Assembly: GCA_004151065.3 (NCBI GenBank)
Contig: NWUY0300045855.1
Coordinates: 1-20,662, forward strand
DNA from: Larix sibirica
Taxonomy: Eukaryota > Streptophyta > Pinopsida > Pinales > Pinaceae
Reading direction: 5' to 3'
DNA: 20,662 nucleotides
Below are positions 9,437 to 18,799 of the stretch, in pieces. Within the stretch, counting starts at the first letter, position 1. Every line of letters begins with the position of its first letter. The notes under the pieces are model-generated. The model did no database searches and was not told where the DNA came from. It saw nothing but the letters and a program-made list of their open reading frames with translations. The position numbers were made by a program, and so were the translations under genes.

Positions 9437-10577
9437 GCAGTTCTTGAACCCCTCAGAAGAAAAGAAATTTTACAGACTGAATGAAAACCCTATCTGTAAA
9501 CACAATCATTTCATAACCTTCATCTACCCATTTCATTCTTGTTGCCTGCCAAAAATACCTACCACAAATAATTCCATCCACACATTACAATGCTACAAAT
9601 TTCCACAAAAACATTCACTTTAACCCTAAATATAAAAAAAATTAAATTCACTTCTAAAATTAATTTTGTGGCTTCCATTCAAAGGGCTCTTTCAAAATCC
9701 AACTATACACAACCAGAAATATTAAAGATAATAATACGTAGGAATTCATACATACACACTAGGTGCTTCTTTCAAAATTCTACCCATTCCATGTGGATAT
9801 CTCTACACACGAAAATTTCCAACATCACTTCCTCTACCAAAATCCTTGATTCAAACCGCCATGGATTTAAGAAGTGCTTATTGGATGCTAGTAGTAACAC
9901 CTTTCACAAATGCAAAACGCAAAGTGAATGAGTAATGGGATTTTGGGTTAGGGGTTTGATGGAGGCACTCAAAAAACCCTAAATCTAAATAATTGTTTTT
10001 ATGCCAAAGCACATAATTCAAGGACTTACCTAAACTCTTTGAAAGAGGGTTTGAGAGTTTGAAATGACATTGTCAAAGTAACCAAAGGGAGTCCTCAATG
10101 GTGCAGATTTCTCAAAGAAACTCCTTACCAACCCACAAAACTCTCCAAATTTTTCTTTCCTGAATTTCTTTCTTCGAATTGCTTTTCCCTCCATCTCTTC
10201 ATTTAAGATTTTAAGAGATTTTAAAATTTGATAATATAATTATATTATATATTGATATAATATATAATATAATATACTTATAAATTAAAAACATATTATA
10301 TTATATTAATATTATATATTATATGTAAATCTAAAGTATTAACATATTAACATAAGTCTATATTATTGTATTATTATATTATATTAATATTATATATTAT
10401 ATGTAAATCTAAAGTATTAACATATTAACATAAGTCTATATTACTGTATTATTATATTATATTAATATGGCCACTCTAGCTATAAAGTGTCCACTCTAAC
10501 TATGAAATCCCCTTAGTGCTTATTTGAATAATATATTACCTAGTCTTAGAAACCATAACGTGGACCCCTTGTTGTTT
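9437..10577 (+). repeat. 1.1-kb direct repeat, copy B
   Basis: Second copy of the repeat at 7040-8157, same orientation, ending at the shared ACCATAAC(A/G)T(A/G)GA(C/T)CCCTTGTTGT segment. It has about 80 extra bases at 9996-10095 (CAAAGCACATAATTCAAGG and following), a 20-base duplication near 10480-10510 (CCACTCTA repeated) and a 78-base duplication in its AT tract. The 113-codon open frame at 9590-9931 lies across the repeat, is not conserved in copy A and has no recognisable domain, so it is not called as a gene. Confidence 0.75.
10306..10461. repeat. 78-bp tandem duplication in the AT tract of copy B
   Basis: ATATGTAAATCTAAAGTATT at 10321 recurs at 10399, and the flanking bases repeat with nearly complete identity. 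Copy A has one version only. Confidence 0.8.
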
Positions 10578-10598
10578 TTTTAGAAATATTAAGAAGAG

Positions 10599-10628
10599 GT
10601 GTGTGTGTGTGTGTGAGAGAGAGAGAGT
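10599..10628. repeat. (GT)n(GA)n microsatellite
   Basis: GT dinucleotides from 10599 to about 10614 run directly into GA dinucleotides up to about 10627. Confidence 0.9.
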
Positions 10629-10641
10629 ATATCAAATGCTA

Positions 10642-10854
10642 GGGAGCTTCCAATACCAAGTCACAAAGTTGAGGTCGAGGGTTCAATTCTCTGGATCCTC
10701 CGGGGTTATGCACCCAAGTTTGGTGTCAGGGATAGGCTCTGATATAGCCTAACAAGGTGAAGCCCCTTTGAGTGGGCCCCTTTGGATTGTTTCTCTGTGG
10801 AGTAGTGTCTTGATCTTCGGGCGTGAAACACACACACACACATATATATATTAC
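10642..10854 (+). mobile_element. tRNA-derived SINE with 9-bp target-site duplication
   Basis: A 213-base insert is bounded by a perfect direct repeat CAAATGCTA (10633-10641 and 10855-10863). It begins GGGAGCTTCC and contains GGTCGAGGGTTCAATTCTC, whose core 10679-10689 fits the RNA polymerase III B box (GGTTCRANNC). A degenerate A box may lie at its start. It ends in a (CA)n(TA)n tail (about 10829-10852). SINEs are non-coding and depend on LINE enzymes; target duplications and simple-repeat tails are typical. The first about 15 bases of a full tRNA-like head may be missing. Family not identified. Confidence 0.65.
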
Positions 10855-10863
10855 CAAATGCTA

Positions 10864-11072
10864 CTTTATAGGAGTATTTAGTTATTTTTTTAGTTAATAG
10901 GGTTATTTAGTCTTTTTTTAGTTGTATTTTTTATTCGATGATGACTAAAATAGTCATTTTGTTTAGTCATTTTTAGTTGTGTTGCTCTAATTTAGTCATT
11001 TTTAGCTTAAAAACAATCTCATGACTAACTTTTTTAGTCACATAGTCATTTATCTCACTTTTTCTACTAGTG
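10864..11072 (-). mobile_element. Right terminus of a CACTA (En/Spm-like) DNA transposon
   Basis: Read on the minus strand from 11072 the end is CACTAGTAGAAAAAGTGAGA, closely like the CACTA...GAAAAA terminal inverted repeats of plant En/Spm elements. Subterminal repeats are dense: TAGTCA occurs at 10951, 10964, 10993, 11035 and 11043, with inverted TGACTA at 10942 and 11022. Gypsy coding resumes at the next base (11073, codons IHVPLIEL), so this is a true element-to-host boundary. ATC (11073-11075) would be one copy of the 3-bp target duplication. No transposase and no matching left terminus were recognised, so the element is deleted or itself interrupted. Confidence 0.7.
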
Positions 11073-11700
11073 ATCCATGTTCCTCTAATTGAGTTGGCCA
11101 AAATTCTTGCATATCATAAAGACATTGAGAAAGTGATGAGTGGAACAATGTCAACAATACAACCAGACACCCTCAATTTATCAGATGCAAACCCCGCAGT
11201 CAAGTTTGGCCTTCACACTGATGAAAGAGAAGAGGCCATTGCTCCTTTCTTTGTAACACTAAGAATACATGCCAAACTCCAATACAATTGCATGTTAGAT
11301 TGAGGAGAGTCCCATAATTTGATGCCTAAAGTTATAATGTAACAATTGGGTATAGAGATAACTAGGCCATATCATGATTTATACAATTTTGACTCTAGGA
11401 AGGTTAAATGTGTGGGAATGATTAAAGATTTGGTAGTTAAATTAATTCAATTTCCGATATAGAGTATCATGATGGATGTGGTAGTGGCTGATATGAAGCT
11501 GGGAGGCACAATGTAGATGGATATGGAATATGCTATTGTCCCAATATTTGCAGGAGAAACTAGGAGACTATATAGAGAAGCTGAATTTTCCTATGTTGTA
11601 TGTGATAAAAAACCCAAAAAATTACCCCCTATATGCTAAAGATGAAGACATGGGTTGCTACATTCTATCAGTGAATGGAGGTATGAAGACTATCAAGACA
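11073..11700 (+). pseudogene. Ty3/Gypsy gag end and aspartic protease (backbone element, continued)
   Basis: This continues the element whose gag is at 700-2350. In one frame it reads IHVPLIELAKILAYHKDIEK, then PDTLNLSDANPAVKFG, then IAPFFVTLRIHAKLQYNCMLD*GESHNLMP. This is the retropepsin active-site region, where D-S/T-G has become D-stop-G (stop at 11301-11303) and S is expected. Downstream are YHDLYNFDSRKVKCVGMIKD and VVADMKLGGTM*MDMEYAIV, then a shifted frame with FAGETRRLYREAEF and YPLYAKDEDMGCYILSVNGG. Protease would process the Gag-Pol polyprotein. Stops and frameshifts show it is inactive. Similarity ends just before the T-run at 11702, where the LINE fragment begins. Confidence 0.85.
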
Positions 11701-12462
11701 CTTTTTTTCATACAGAAAAAACAACTTTATATTATCAAAAGTTGTGTCAAAATACAACAATAGAACGATAGGAGGAGAGATTCAACTCCTAATCTCTCTT
11801 ACAGTTCTTAACATAATCTTTAAGTAGCATAATACAATTGTTCTCCAAAGTGGAGTATATACCAAAAAACATATCCATATGGCCAACCCATATTACAAAA
11901 TACACCAACACTTCACTAATACCAGAGATTAATAGCACTTAAAGCTGAACAAATCCACCTGGTAACCCTCCCTGAATTCCTCAAAGGTCAATGTCCCATC
12001 CATGATGCCAATAGATTGTTTAGATAACAATTTAGCATCACCATTTATTTCCCTATAAATATGGTTGAAAATGACCTGATCAAATGATAAGATCAAATTT
12101 TGAACTCTAATCTTCCAATGTTCAAGAACCAAAAAGTGCAAGGAAGAACCTCCACTATCCCAATCAATAATGCACTTCGAGTCTCCAACAACCTGTAAAA
12201 GGCTAAAACCTTTCTTCCTCACAAACCAGAGCAATCCCCACAAGGAAATAAGTTCGGCTCTAGTGGTTTTTCCTTTTCCTGCTGCCAATCTCAAATGAAA
12301 AACATGCAATTGTTGAACCTGTAAGACCATGGAAGCACCACAAAGACCCCCTTGTTCTGCACCATCAAAAAACCCAAGTGGCATACCAAGAACAATATCC
12401 GGAAAAGTGAACCTTCTGCTCAGTGCACAAACAGAGTGCACTACAAGATAACTCAACAATGA
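11701..12462 (-). mobile_element. 5'-truncated LINE fragment carrying the C-terminal RNase H domain
   Basis: The minus-strand open frame 12459-11929 (176 codons) is the RNase H domain found at the C-terminus of ORF2 in many plant LINEs, which degrades RNA in RNA/DNA hybrids. All four catalytic acids are visible: D32 (FFDGAEQ), E69 (TRAEL), D93 (VGDSK) and D141 (NGDAK). A GLCGASMVL segment and RVQNLILSF...HIYREING also match the family. Below 11929 comes a 3' untranslated part, with a T-run on the plus strand (11702-11708) that would be the poly(A) tail. Endonuclease and RT are absent, as in 5'-truncated insertions. The domain is open throughout, so it is younger than the surrounding Gypsy sequence. 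No convincing target duplication was seen. Confidence 0.8.
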
Positions 12463-12655
12463 TAATTTCAGTATTTGGAGACTTTGAGATGGTGGTACAA
12501 CAAATTAAAAACATTTATAAAAAAAAATCACCCCAAGATGAGAGATTATAGAAATCATATATGGGACCTGGTAGACAATTATATATATGCTTTCAACATT
12601 ACTATTGTTCTAACAGAATTGAACCAATAGGTAGATGCCTTGGCCCGCCCTAACT
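12463..12655 (+). pseudogene. Gypsy extra RNase H domain, C-terminal half
   Basis: ISVFGDFEMVVQQIKNIY (12468-12521) matches the GDSE.V..Q part of the additional RNase H-like domain that lies between protease and RT in this group of plant Ty3/Gypsy elements. The catalytic D is present and the following S is changed to F. After a one-base frameshift comes HPKMRDYRNHIWDLVDNY, then AFNITIVLTELNQ*VDALA, including the final Asp region (VDALA). The first half of the domain, with the first two catalytic acids, is missing at the LINE junction. Confidence 0.75.
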
Positions 12656-14114
12656 TCTAGTACCTTCAAACCCCCCAAAAGACAACAACTCAAGTATGAG
12701 GTTGAGATGAGATATAGATCACCAATTCTTGACAATCTGAAAAACTGTCAATTCTTTGATGATGATCAACATATAAGAAGATTCCTTGAAATGGTGGGTG
12801 AATTCTAATATTTCTGTATAGACCAAGATGAGAAATTAGGTCAATAGGAAGTACAGTCAACTCTAGAATTTACCAATCATATTGCCAACCATAAAATTCT
12901 GCAACTAAGGATCAATTTCATTCCTGAAGGGTTGGTGTCTTTGGAACAACTCTTTGACAAGGATGATGTACTTCCTGTTAAACCTGAAGTACACCATAAA
13001 GCTGAGGATGTGGAATACTTAAACATAGGTACATAGAAAGACCCTAAATATATAAAACTTTCCAAGTTTTTAACAACATATTTAAAACAAAGGTATATCA
13101 AACTATTTAAGGAATACATGGATGTCTTTGCATGGATATATGAAAATTTAAAAACATATGACACCACTGTCATTCAACACAGAATACCCCTCATGGAAGA
13201 TGCCAAACCTTTCATGAAAAAACTAAGACAAGTAAATCCTATTCTCTTACATATAATAGAGAAATAGGTTAGAAAGTTATTAGATGCTAAAATTATAATA
13301 CCTCTCAGATATTCAGAGTGGGTAGATAACTTGGTTCCTATTAGAAATAAAAATGGGGAAATAAGGATGTATGTGGACTTCAAGAACCTGAATAATTTCT
13401 CATTAAAAGAAAACTACATGCTTCCCAAAATGGATCACATAATGCAGAAAGTGGCGGGGGCTAGTAGAATCTCCATGATGGATGGATTTTTAAGATACAA
13501 TCAAGTAGCCATGCATATGGAAGACAGGGAGAAGACAAAACTCACTTCATTGTGGGCTACATTCATGTATGACAATATGCTATTTGGTTTGATAAATGCA
13601 GGAGCAACCTTTCAGAGAGCTATGGACATNAATGCAGGAGCTACTTTTCAGAGAGCGATGGATATAGCATTCATAGGGGAAAAAGACAAATTCATAGTTA
13701 AATAATTGCATGACATGACAAGTTTTTCAAAATATGATGAAGATCACCTGAAACACCTTAGACATAATTTCAATAAATGCAGGAAGTTTGGATTGTCCCT
13801 TAAACCGTCAAAATCCCATTTTTCCATGGAAGAAGGTAAGATGATGGATCATACTGTGTCTAAGGAGGGAATGAAAATAGATCCCCGAAAGAATAGAGGC
13901 AATCAAACTTAATGAGATGCCAATAAACAAAAAGGAAATTGAATTATTCCTAGAAAAGATAAATTTCTTGAGAAGATTTATCCCTAACTTTGTTGAGATA
14001 GTTAAAATCATCACTAACATGTTGAAAAAAGATAGTGAATTAAATGGAGCCAAGAGAAAAGGAATAATTCCAACAGATCAAAAAGGATTTGAGTCAATCT
14101 ATTGTGTTAGTTAG
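12656..14114 (+). pseudogene. Ty3/Gypsy linker and reverse transcriptase (backbone element)
   Basis: The reverse transcriptase copies element RNA into DNA. From about 12866 to 13910 one frame (with two stops before the RT core) reads FIPEGLVSLEQLFDKDDVLP, DVFAWIYENLKTYDTTVIQH and PLMEDAKPFMKKLRQVNPIL. RT proper follows: IIIPLRYSEWVDNLVPIRNK, GEIRMYVDFKNLNNFSLKEN, KMDHIMQKVAGASRISMMDG, LFGLINAGATFQRAMD. The catalytic Y-L-D-D box is ruined: it reads stop-L-H-D at 13702-13713. SLKPSKSHFSMEEGKMMDHT continues, then a frameshift near 13890 and INFLRRFIPNF. A single N at 13630 sits between two near-identical 35-base copies encoding NAGATFQRAMD, so the join there is suspect. Inactive. Confidence 0.9.
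13630..13630. other. Single-N assembly join inside a duplicated segment
   Basis: The 35 bases before the N (13595-13629) and the 35 after it (13631-13665) are the same RT segment with four substitutions. This is expected if two contigs ending in different reads or copies were abutted without merging. Confidence 0.8.
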
Positions 14115-14510
14115 TCCATATTATGTTAAAGAATTTATAATATTTTCTTTTGCATCTCAAAGTACCATTGCAACAGTCCTACTACAAAAAAAATTATGAA
14201 GGTTATGAACAACCCATTACATTTTTCAGCAAATCCATGAGAGATGCAGAGATAAAATAAAAAATAATAGAGAAACATGCCTATGAAATGGTAAAGGGTC
14301 TCAAATATTTCAAGGGATATATATTTTACATTCTAAGGTCATGGCTTATGCACCCACCACCACGATGAAGGAAATTCTCAGCCAACCTGATAGTGATGGA
14401 AGGAGGGGAAAATGGATAGCTAAAATCCAATAGTATGATATGGATATAAAACTAACCAAGATGATCAAGGGTTAGGGGTTAGAAAAGTTGTTGGAAAGAC
14501 CAAACTGTTA
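14106..14510 (+). pseudogene. Ty3/Gypsy RNase H domain (backbone element)
   Basis: The RNase H domain directly follows the RT and removes genomic RNA after copying. It reads VLVSPYYVKEFIIFSFASQS, TIATVLLQKNYEGYEQPITF, FSKSMRDAEIK*KIIEKHAY and EMVKGLKYFKGYIFY. Then, with a frame change, come PDSDGRRGKWIAKIQ*YDMD, IKLTKMIKG and LEKLLERPNC. Several stops and frameshifts are present. The order protease, extra RNase H, RT, RNase H, integrase is the recognised layout of this plant lineage. Confidence 0.85.
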
Positions 14511-15302
14511 ATCCCTTGACTTGAATATGGTTGGTGAGATGACAACAATAGTATAACTGGCTGCAGGTGATTCATAGGAACACCATATAAAGGTAAACCC
14601 AAAGCTCTGTGATTCCATATGGTACCAAGTTATAATATTCTATTTGATGCACCTCCAATGCCCACAATATTATGTCAAAGCTAAATCTATATCCCTTAAG
14701 CTAAAAGCTATAAAATATTGCATACTGAATGAATACTTGTATTAGAAAAACCCACTAGGCATATTACTAAATTTTGTAATAAAATAAGAAACTGAAGGGA
14801 TGGTAACATAGTTTCATAAGGGTATATGTGGGGACCATTATTCTTGGAGAGCTACAACCTACAAAATAATGAGGGTAGGATACTATTGTCCCACATTTTT
14901 TTTTATGTTAGTACACTAGTTAGAGTATGCACATAATTCCAATTGTTTACATGAAAAAAGAAATTGCTTCAGTTACCACTCAGGCCTATTAAGGTGGAAC
15001 CACCTTTCTAGAAATGGGGATTGGACATCATTGGAGAGATCAACCCCCAATCCAGTGTTCAAACCAAATGGATCCTAATAGCCATAGATTATTTTACAAA
15101 ATGGGTAGATTCCATCCAAACTAGAAAAACTAATGAATCAACAATTATTATATTTCTTGAAGAAAACATTATTTCAAGGTTTGGAAGCTTGAGGAAAATC
15201 ATCACAGACAATGCACATGCCTTTAAATCTACAAATATGATGAAATTTTTCCAAGATTACAATATAGAATTGGGGCATTCAACCCCATAGTACCCATAAG
15301 GT
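14511..15302 (+). pseudogene. Ty3/Gypsy integrase, N-terminal and core part, truncated
   Basis: Integrase inserts element DNA into the genome. Readable parts are KLKAIKYCILNEYLY*KNPL, then FHKGICGDHYSWRATTYKIM (the HH half of the zinc-binding domain, about 14811-14870), then VGYYCPTFFF. The CC half is decayed. The core is open from 15021: DIIGEINPQSSVQTKWILIA, IDYFTKWVDSIQTRKTNEST, FGSLRKIITDNAHAFKST and YNIELGHSTP. The first two catalytic Asp residues (LDIIG-type and TDNA) are present, but similarity stops at YP*G (15302), before the third acid (Glu). The rest of the core and the C-terminal domain are absent. Confidence 0.9.
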
Positions 15303-17960
15303 TGATGATCTCCACTTTTGGTAGGTAATTAGTCACTTTTACACCTTCCCAAGAACACAAGGAGGAAGCATGGGGCATAAAATAAGTAGTAAATATACCT
15401 TTGATCTCTATCATGCATGTGTAGAGAGTATAATTCTAGTGGCTAAGTGTTTTATTTCTTGACTTTACCTTTATTTCTAGTTAAAATTGATCTACCTCGA
15501 TGGAACAAGAAGTTATGAACTAGTATAGGTAAGGAATATACAATGTATCAATTAGGTTTGGTGTAAAGGTTAAGTACCGTATCCATTTTTGCAATGATCC
15601 AAGGATTTTCCCATGCGTAGATGAGATCCAAGAGAACAAGTCCTAGCTAACAAAGTGACCACCAAATTTATGGGATCGTGACTATGATTGATTGATCCCA
15701 TATCATAGGGACAAATATTCACCATGCAGTTTTTAATCTTTTTAAATCCCTTGGGAACATAACAAAGGGTTAGAAAATCATTTTCTATTTTGGACAAAAA
15801 CTATTTTGCAGTAATAGTCTGGTACATGGTTTTCATGAAACTTGTTATTTGATTTAATGAAGAAGAACTATTTATCCCACATTGTGAGTACTTAAGGTTT
15901 CATTAGGATCCTGAAATAGCTTTGGGAAGGGCCCACTCAAGGTGATACAAGGATATTCGCATTACTTTATGTGTTTGATTCAGTTTAGATTGCATTTACT
16001 TTACATGTTGTGTGTATTCTATTTTTCCTATAGAATCTTGCAATAATTTCTATAGTTTCCTATAATGATTCCTGTAGTTGTATGTTAGATTGCATTTACT
16101 TTACATGTTGTGTGTACTCTACTTTTCCTATAGAATCTTGCAGTAATTCCTGTAGTTTCCTATAACCATTCCTATAGTTGTCTGAAGAAGGGGAAAATTA
16201 TTCAAGCACATACATAGATGGCTATGTACAAACTAGATCATTGTACCCAGCTATGTGCACCAAACTATGCATGCAATGCTAATTGCAAGGTCCAAGGAGA
16301 GATTCAATTAGCAACCTCCCTTCTTATTACCTCAAGTGTTTGTGATGCTCATTATGAGATAATTATTTTGGAAGAACCACATTATTAGACACTATGTCGA
16401 TTTTTTGAACTGGTAAACTCATCTTCAAGAAAATGTGTCAAGCTTGAGATAGATGTTGATTCATGTAATAAATATTCTTTCATGTAAATTTGTTTTCCTA
16501 GTTCTCCTCAATTTGACTATACTAGGATAGAACCCTTTGTTGGTGTATTAAGGGAATCTAATTGCCACTTATGTCAAGTACTCCATCCCTATACAAATGA
16601 TTAGGGTTTTAATGATCTCAAAATACTCTCTTACTCTGCGTTTATCATAATGGTATTCTTTAGACATGATCTCTATGTCCTTGAGTTTAATATAGTGATA
16701 TGTCTTGAGTGAATGGCCAGTTAAGGTTGAGGTTCAAGTGTGTTTGTTGTGAGTATATGCACTATGCTCTTTCATCCTTATTTGAAAGGAGTTACTTGTT
16801 TCAGCTATGAAACACTTTCCACATGAACATGAAATATTGTTAATGGGAATGATTGAGGGTTAGTGCTCCAAAATATCTACAAAATTTGACACAAACAACA
16901 CCACATCCACCTCTCCCCCAAACTTGTGTCCTAAATTCTAACCTTGCATACACCCACTTCAATGTTTTGTGCACACATCTACAACCAATATTGCGAGCCA
17001 TGACCCAAGACCATAATGGAAAGTCAATCATCTCTATTATTGAGTGTTGGTGTGGTGACTACAAGAATGCCAAAAATTGCTTGAGACTATTATTAAAGAC
17101 TATCCATTCTTTTAGTTGAGTCTTGGCTCACTCAAATAAATATTTGTACATGCATTTTTATCTCTCTTAGATCTTTACTTAGCTATAAAATATGATTATG
17201 CCTCGTAGTCCTCCTCAAAACTTTGGCATACTATATTTTTCACTTCCTTCATCCTTGTAGGCTATATTATCATGTATTTTATCCTCTTTGATAATTAATG
17301 AAATACCTTCGATTCTATATATTTATTTCAATTGTTAATTATATGTGATAAGATAACATAGCTAGATTTGTGTATGTAATTATATAACCCAACTATATTT
17401 GTGTATGTTCATGGTTATTTTTACTAATATAAATTCTCTTGTATTTGGAGTTGTCCTTTGCACTACATTTTGGGATCTTGGTGAGGTCAAAAAAGAAGGG
17501 GGAATTCTACTTAACTATAAAATGCAAAGATACCAAATACTAATAAACTACCTTAAAATATGAACATAGTCCATATTCCAAAGAAACACACCAAAACCAA
17601 TTTGATAGTGCATCTAGGTTTGGGTTTGGTCAATTCCCTATCTTCATGGAAGGGTAGTTTTTTATGATTTAGAGATAGAATATTGATATATTATTAATTC
17701 TTCCTTTCCTTTTATGATTTCAAGCCTTCCTTAATTTATTTGTGAGATATAAATAAAGTTCTCTAAACTAAACAAATTCTCAAACAACTATGATTTCCTT
17801 TCACCATGCAAACTATCAAACGAGGTTGATTCCCTTCTCCTATTCAACTTCTTCACATCCCCCCCCATCTATCCAACAAGTGAGGAGATCAAAAGTTATG
17901 AGGAGGACGAATCCTCCAAAATATAATTTGCTACATTTTCCACAACAATCTGTGGAACAA
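15303..17960. other. Long stretch without recognised gene
   Basis: This begins TGATGATCTCC directly after the broken integrase, which could be an LTR start, but no partner LTR was found. All short open frames (for example 15570-15797 minus, 16840-17031 minus, 16853-17119 plus, 17790-17975 plus) lack recognisable domains. Small perfect hairpins occur at 16211-16228 (TACATAG-ATGG-CTATGTA) and 17938-17957 (TTCCACA...TGTGGAA). A 100-bp tandem duplication is listed separately. Probably old LTR or other transposon sequence. Confidence 0.5.
15985..16184 (+). repeat. 100-bp tandem duplication
   Basis: TTAGATTGCATTTACTTTAC at 15985 recurs at 16085. The two units run CATGTTGTGTGTA(T/C)TCTA(T/C)TTTTCC onward with a handful of substitutions, giving a period of exactly 100. 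Confidence 0.85.
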
Positions 17961-18799
17961 TACAATTCACATTAGAATATTGTTCTTGATCATTTATTGA
18001 TTTAGGGGACTTGGGATTAACTTGCTTTTTAACTAGATATACCCAATGGTAATTGATCGAAGAGTCTTTCCACCAATTGGGATTTTGAATTTCATGAATT
18101 TTCTCCTAGGAAGCACATTGGGAGTCACATTTAACTTTCAAAGAAGAGGTAACCAAATACTAGTGCTCAAAACAAACCCTACAATGAAAAGTAATGTATT
18201 CATAGTTCAACATTTGTTCCAACTAAAACCATTACAATCTAAAAATATTTTTATTAGGATGAACCTCACTCAAACCAACTTCAATGCAAATTTTGGTTGA
18301 GATAGAAGCAAGCATATTCCTTAATTTTAGACTAGGAGAATCAAACTTTCCTAGAACATTTCTAGTTCCAATGGCCTCAAAGAAATTGCACATCGATCAA
18401 CACCAACAATACAATAATATATTTGCGTGCATATCACAACCTAGGTGTCCTTGAGTCAAATCTAAGTCTCCAAATCGGAATCCAATCTACCCCATGTTAT
18501 ATAGGGCCTAACACCCTCCTCCAAGATGCACAACACTCCTCCTCACAAGTAAGGCATCCTCCAAGAAGGTAAACCTATCCACGTGGCCATCATGAAGGAT
18601 GCCCCCAAGTTATCAAGATAATTCCAACTCCCTAGGGAATAATACCAAGCTACCACCTAAGTAATATAGGATTGGTTCAATTCTAAATAAATGTCTCCAA
18701 AATTAATCATCTACTCCTCTCCCATTCTCATCTGATTATAAGATGGACAAATATTCTAGTCCCATATTACGCTTGTTCTTCTTGGCTACTATACAAATC
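17961..18799 (-). repeat. Possible LTR or promoter-bearing flank of the antisense Gypsy fragment
   Basis: On the minus strand, right after the RNase H remnant ends, the sequence becomes GC-richer with repeated GGAGGATGCC/GGAGGAGGGTG motifs and a TATA-box-like TATATAA (complement of 18497-18503) behind GGTGTTAGGCCC. This would fit an LTR promoter region. Neither LTR boundary nor a second copy is seen. The plus-strand open frame at 18046-18300 (84 codons) is unrecognised. Confidence 0.3.

Noticed and set aside
9455-9467. Purine run AGAAGAAAAGAAA before copy B as a polypurine tract
   Set aside because: The repeat similarity to copy A begins upstream of it, so it lies inside the repeat and not before it, and no TG follows.
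9590-9931. 113-codon plus-strand open frame
   Set aside because: Lies within copy B, is not conserved as a frame in copy A, and has no domain.
10599-10852. (GT)n on the left and (CA)n on the right as terminal inverted repeats of one element
   Set aside because: The 9-bp target duplication puts the left microsatellite outside the SINE and the right one inside it as the tail.
16840-17119. Overlapping open frames of 63 and 88 codons on opposite strands
   Set aside because: No recognisable domain, no supporting context, and lengths expected by chance.
17489-17503. AAAAAAGAAGGGGGA as a polypurine tract
   Set aside because: No LTR start (TG) follows and no LTR pair can be matched.
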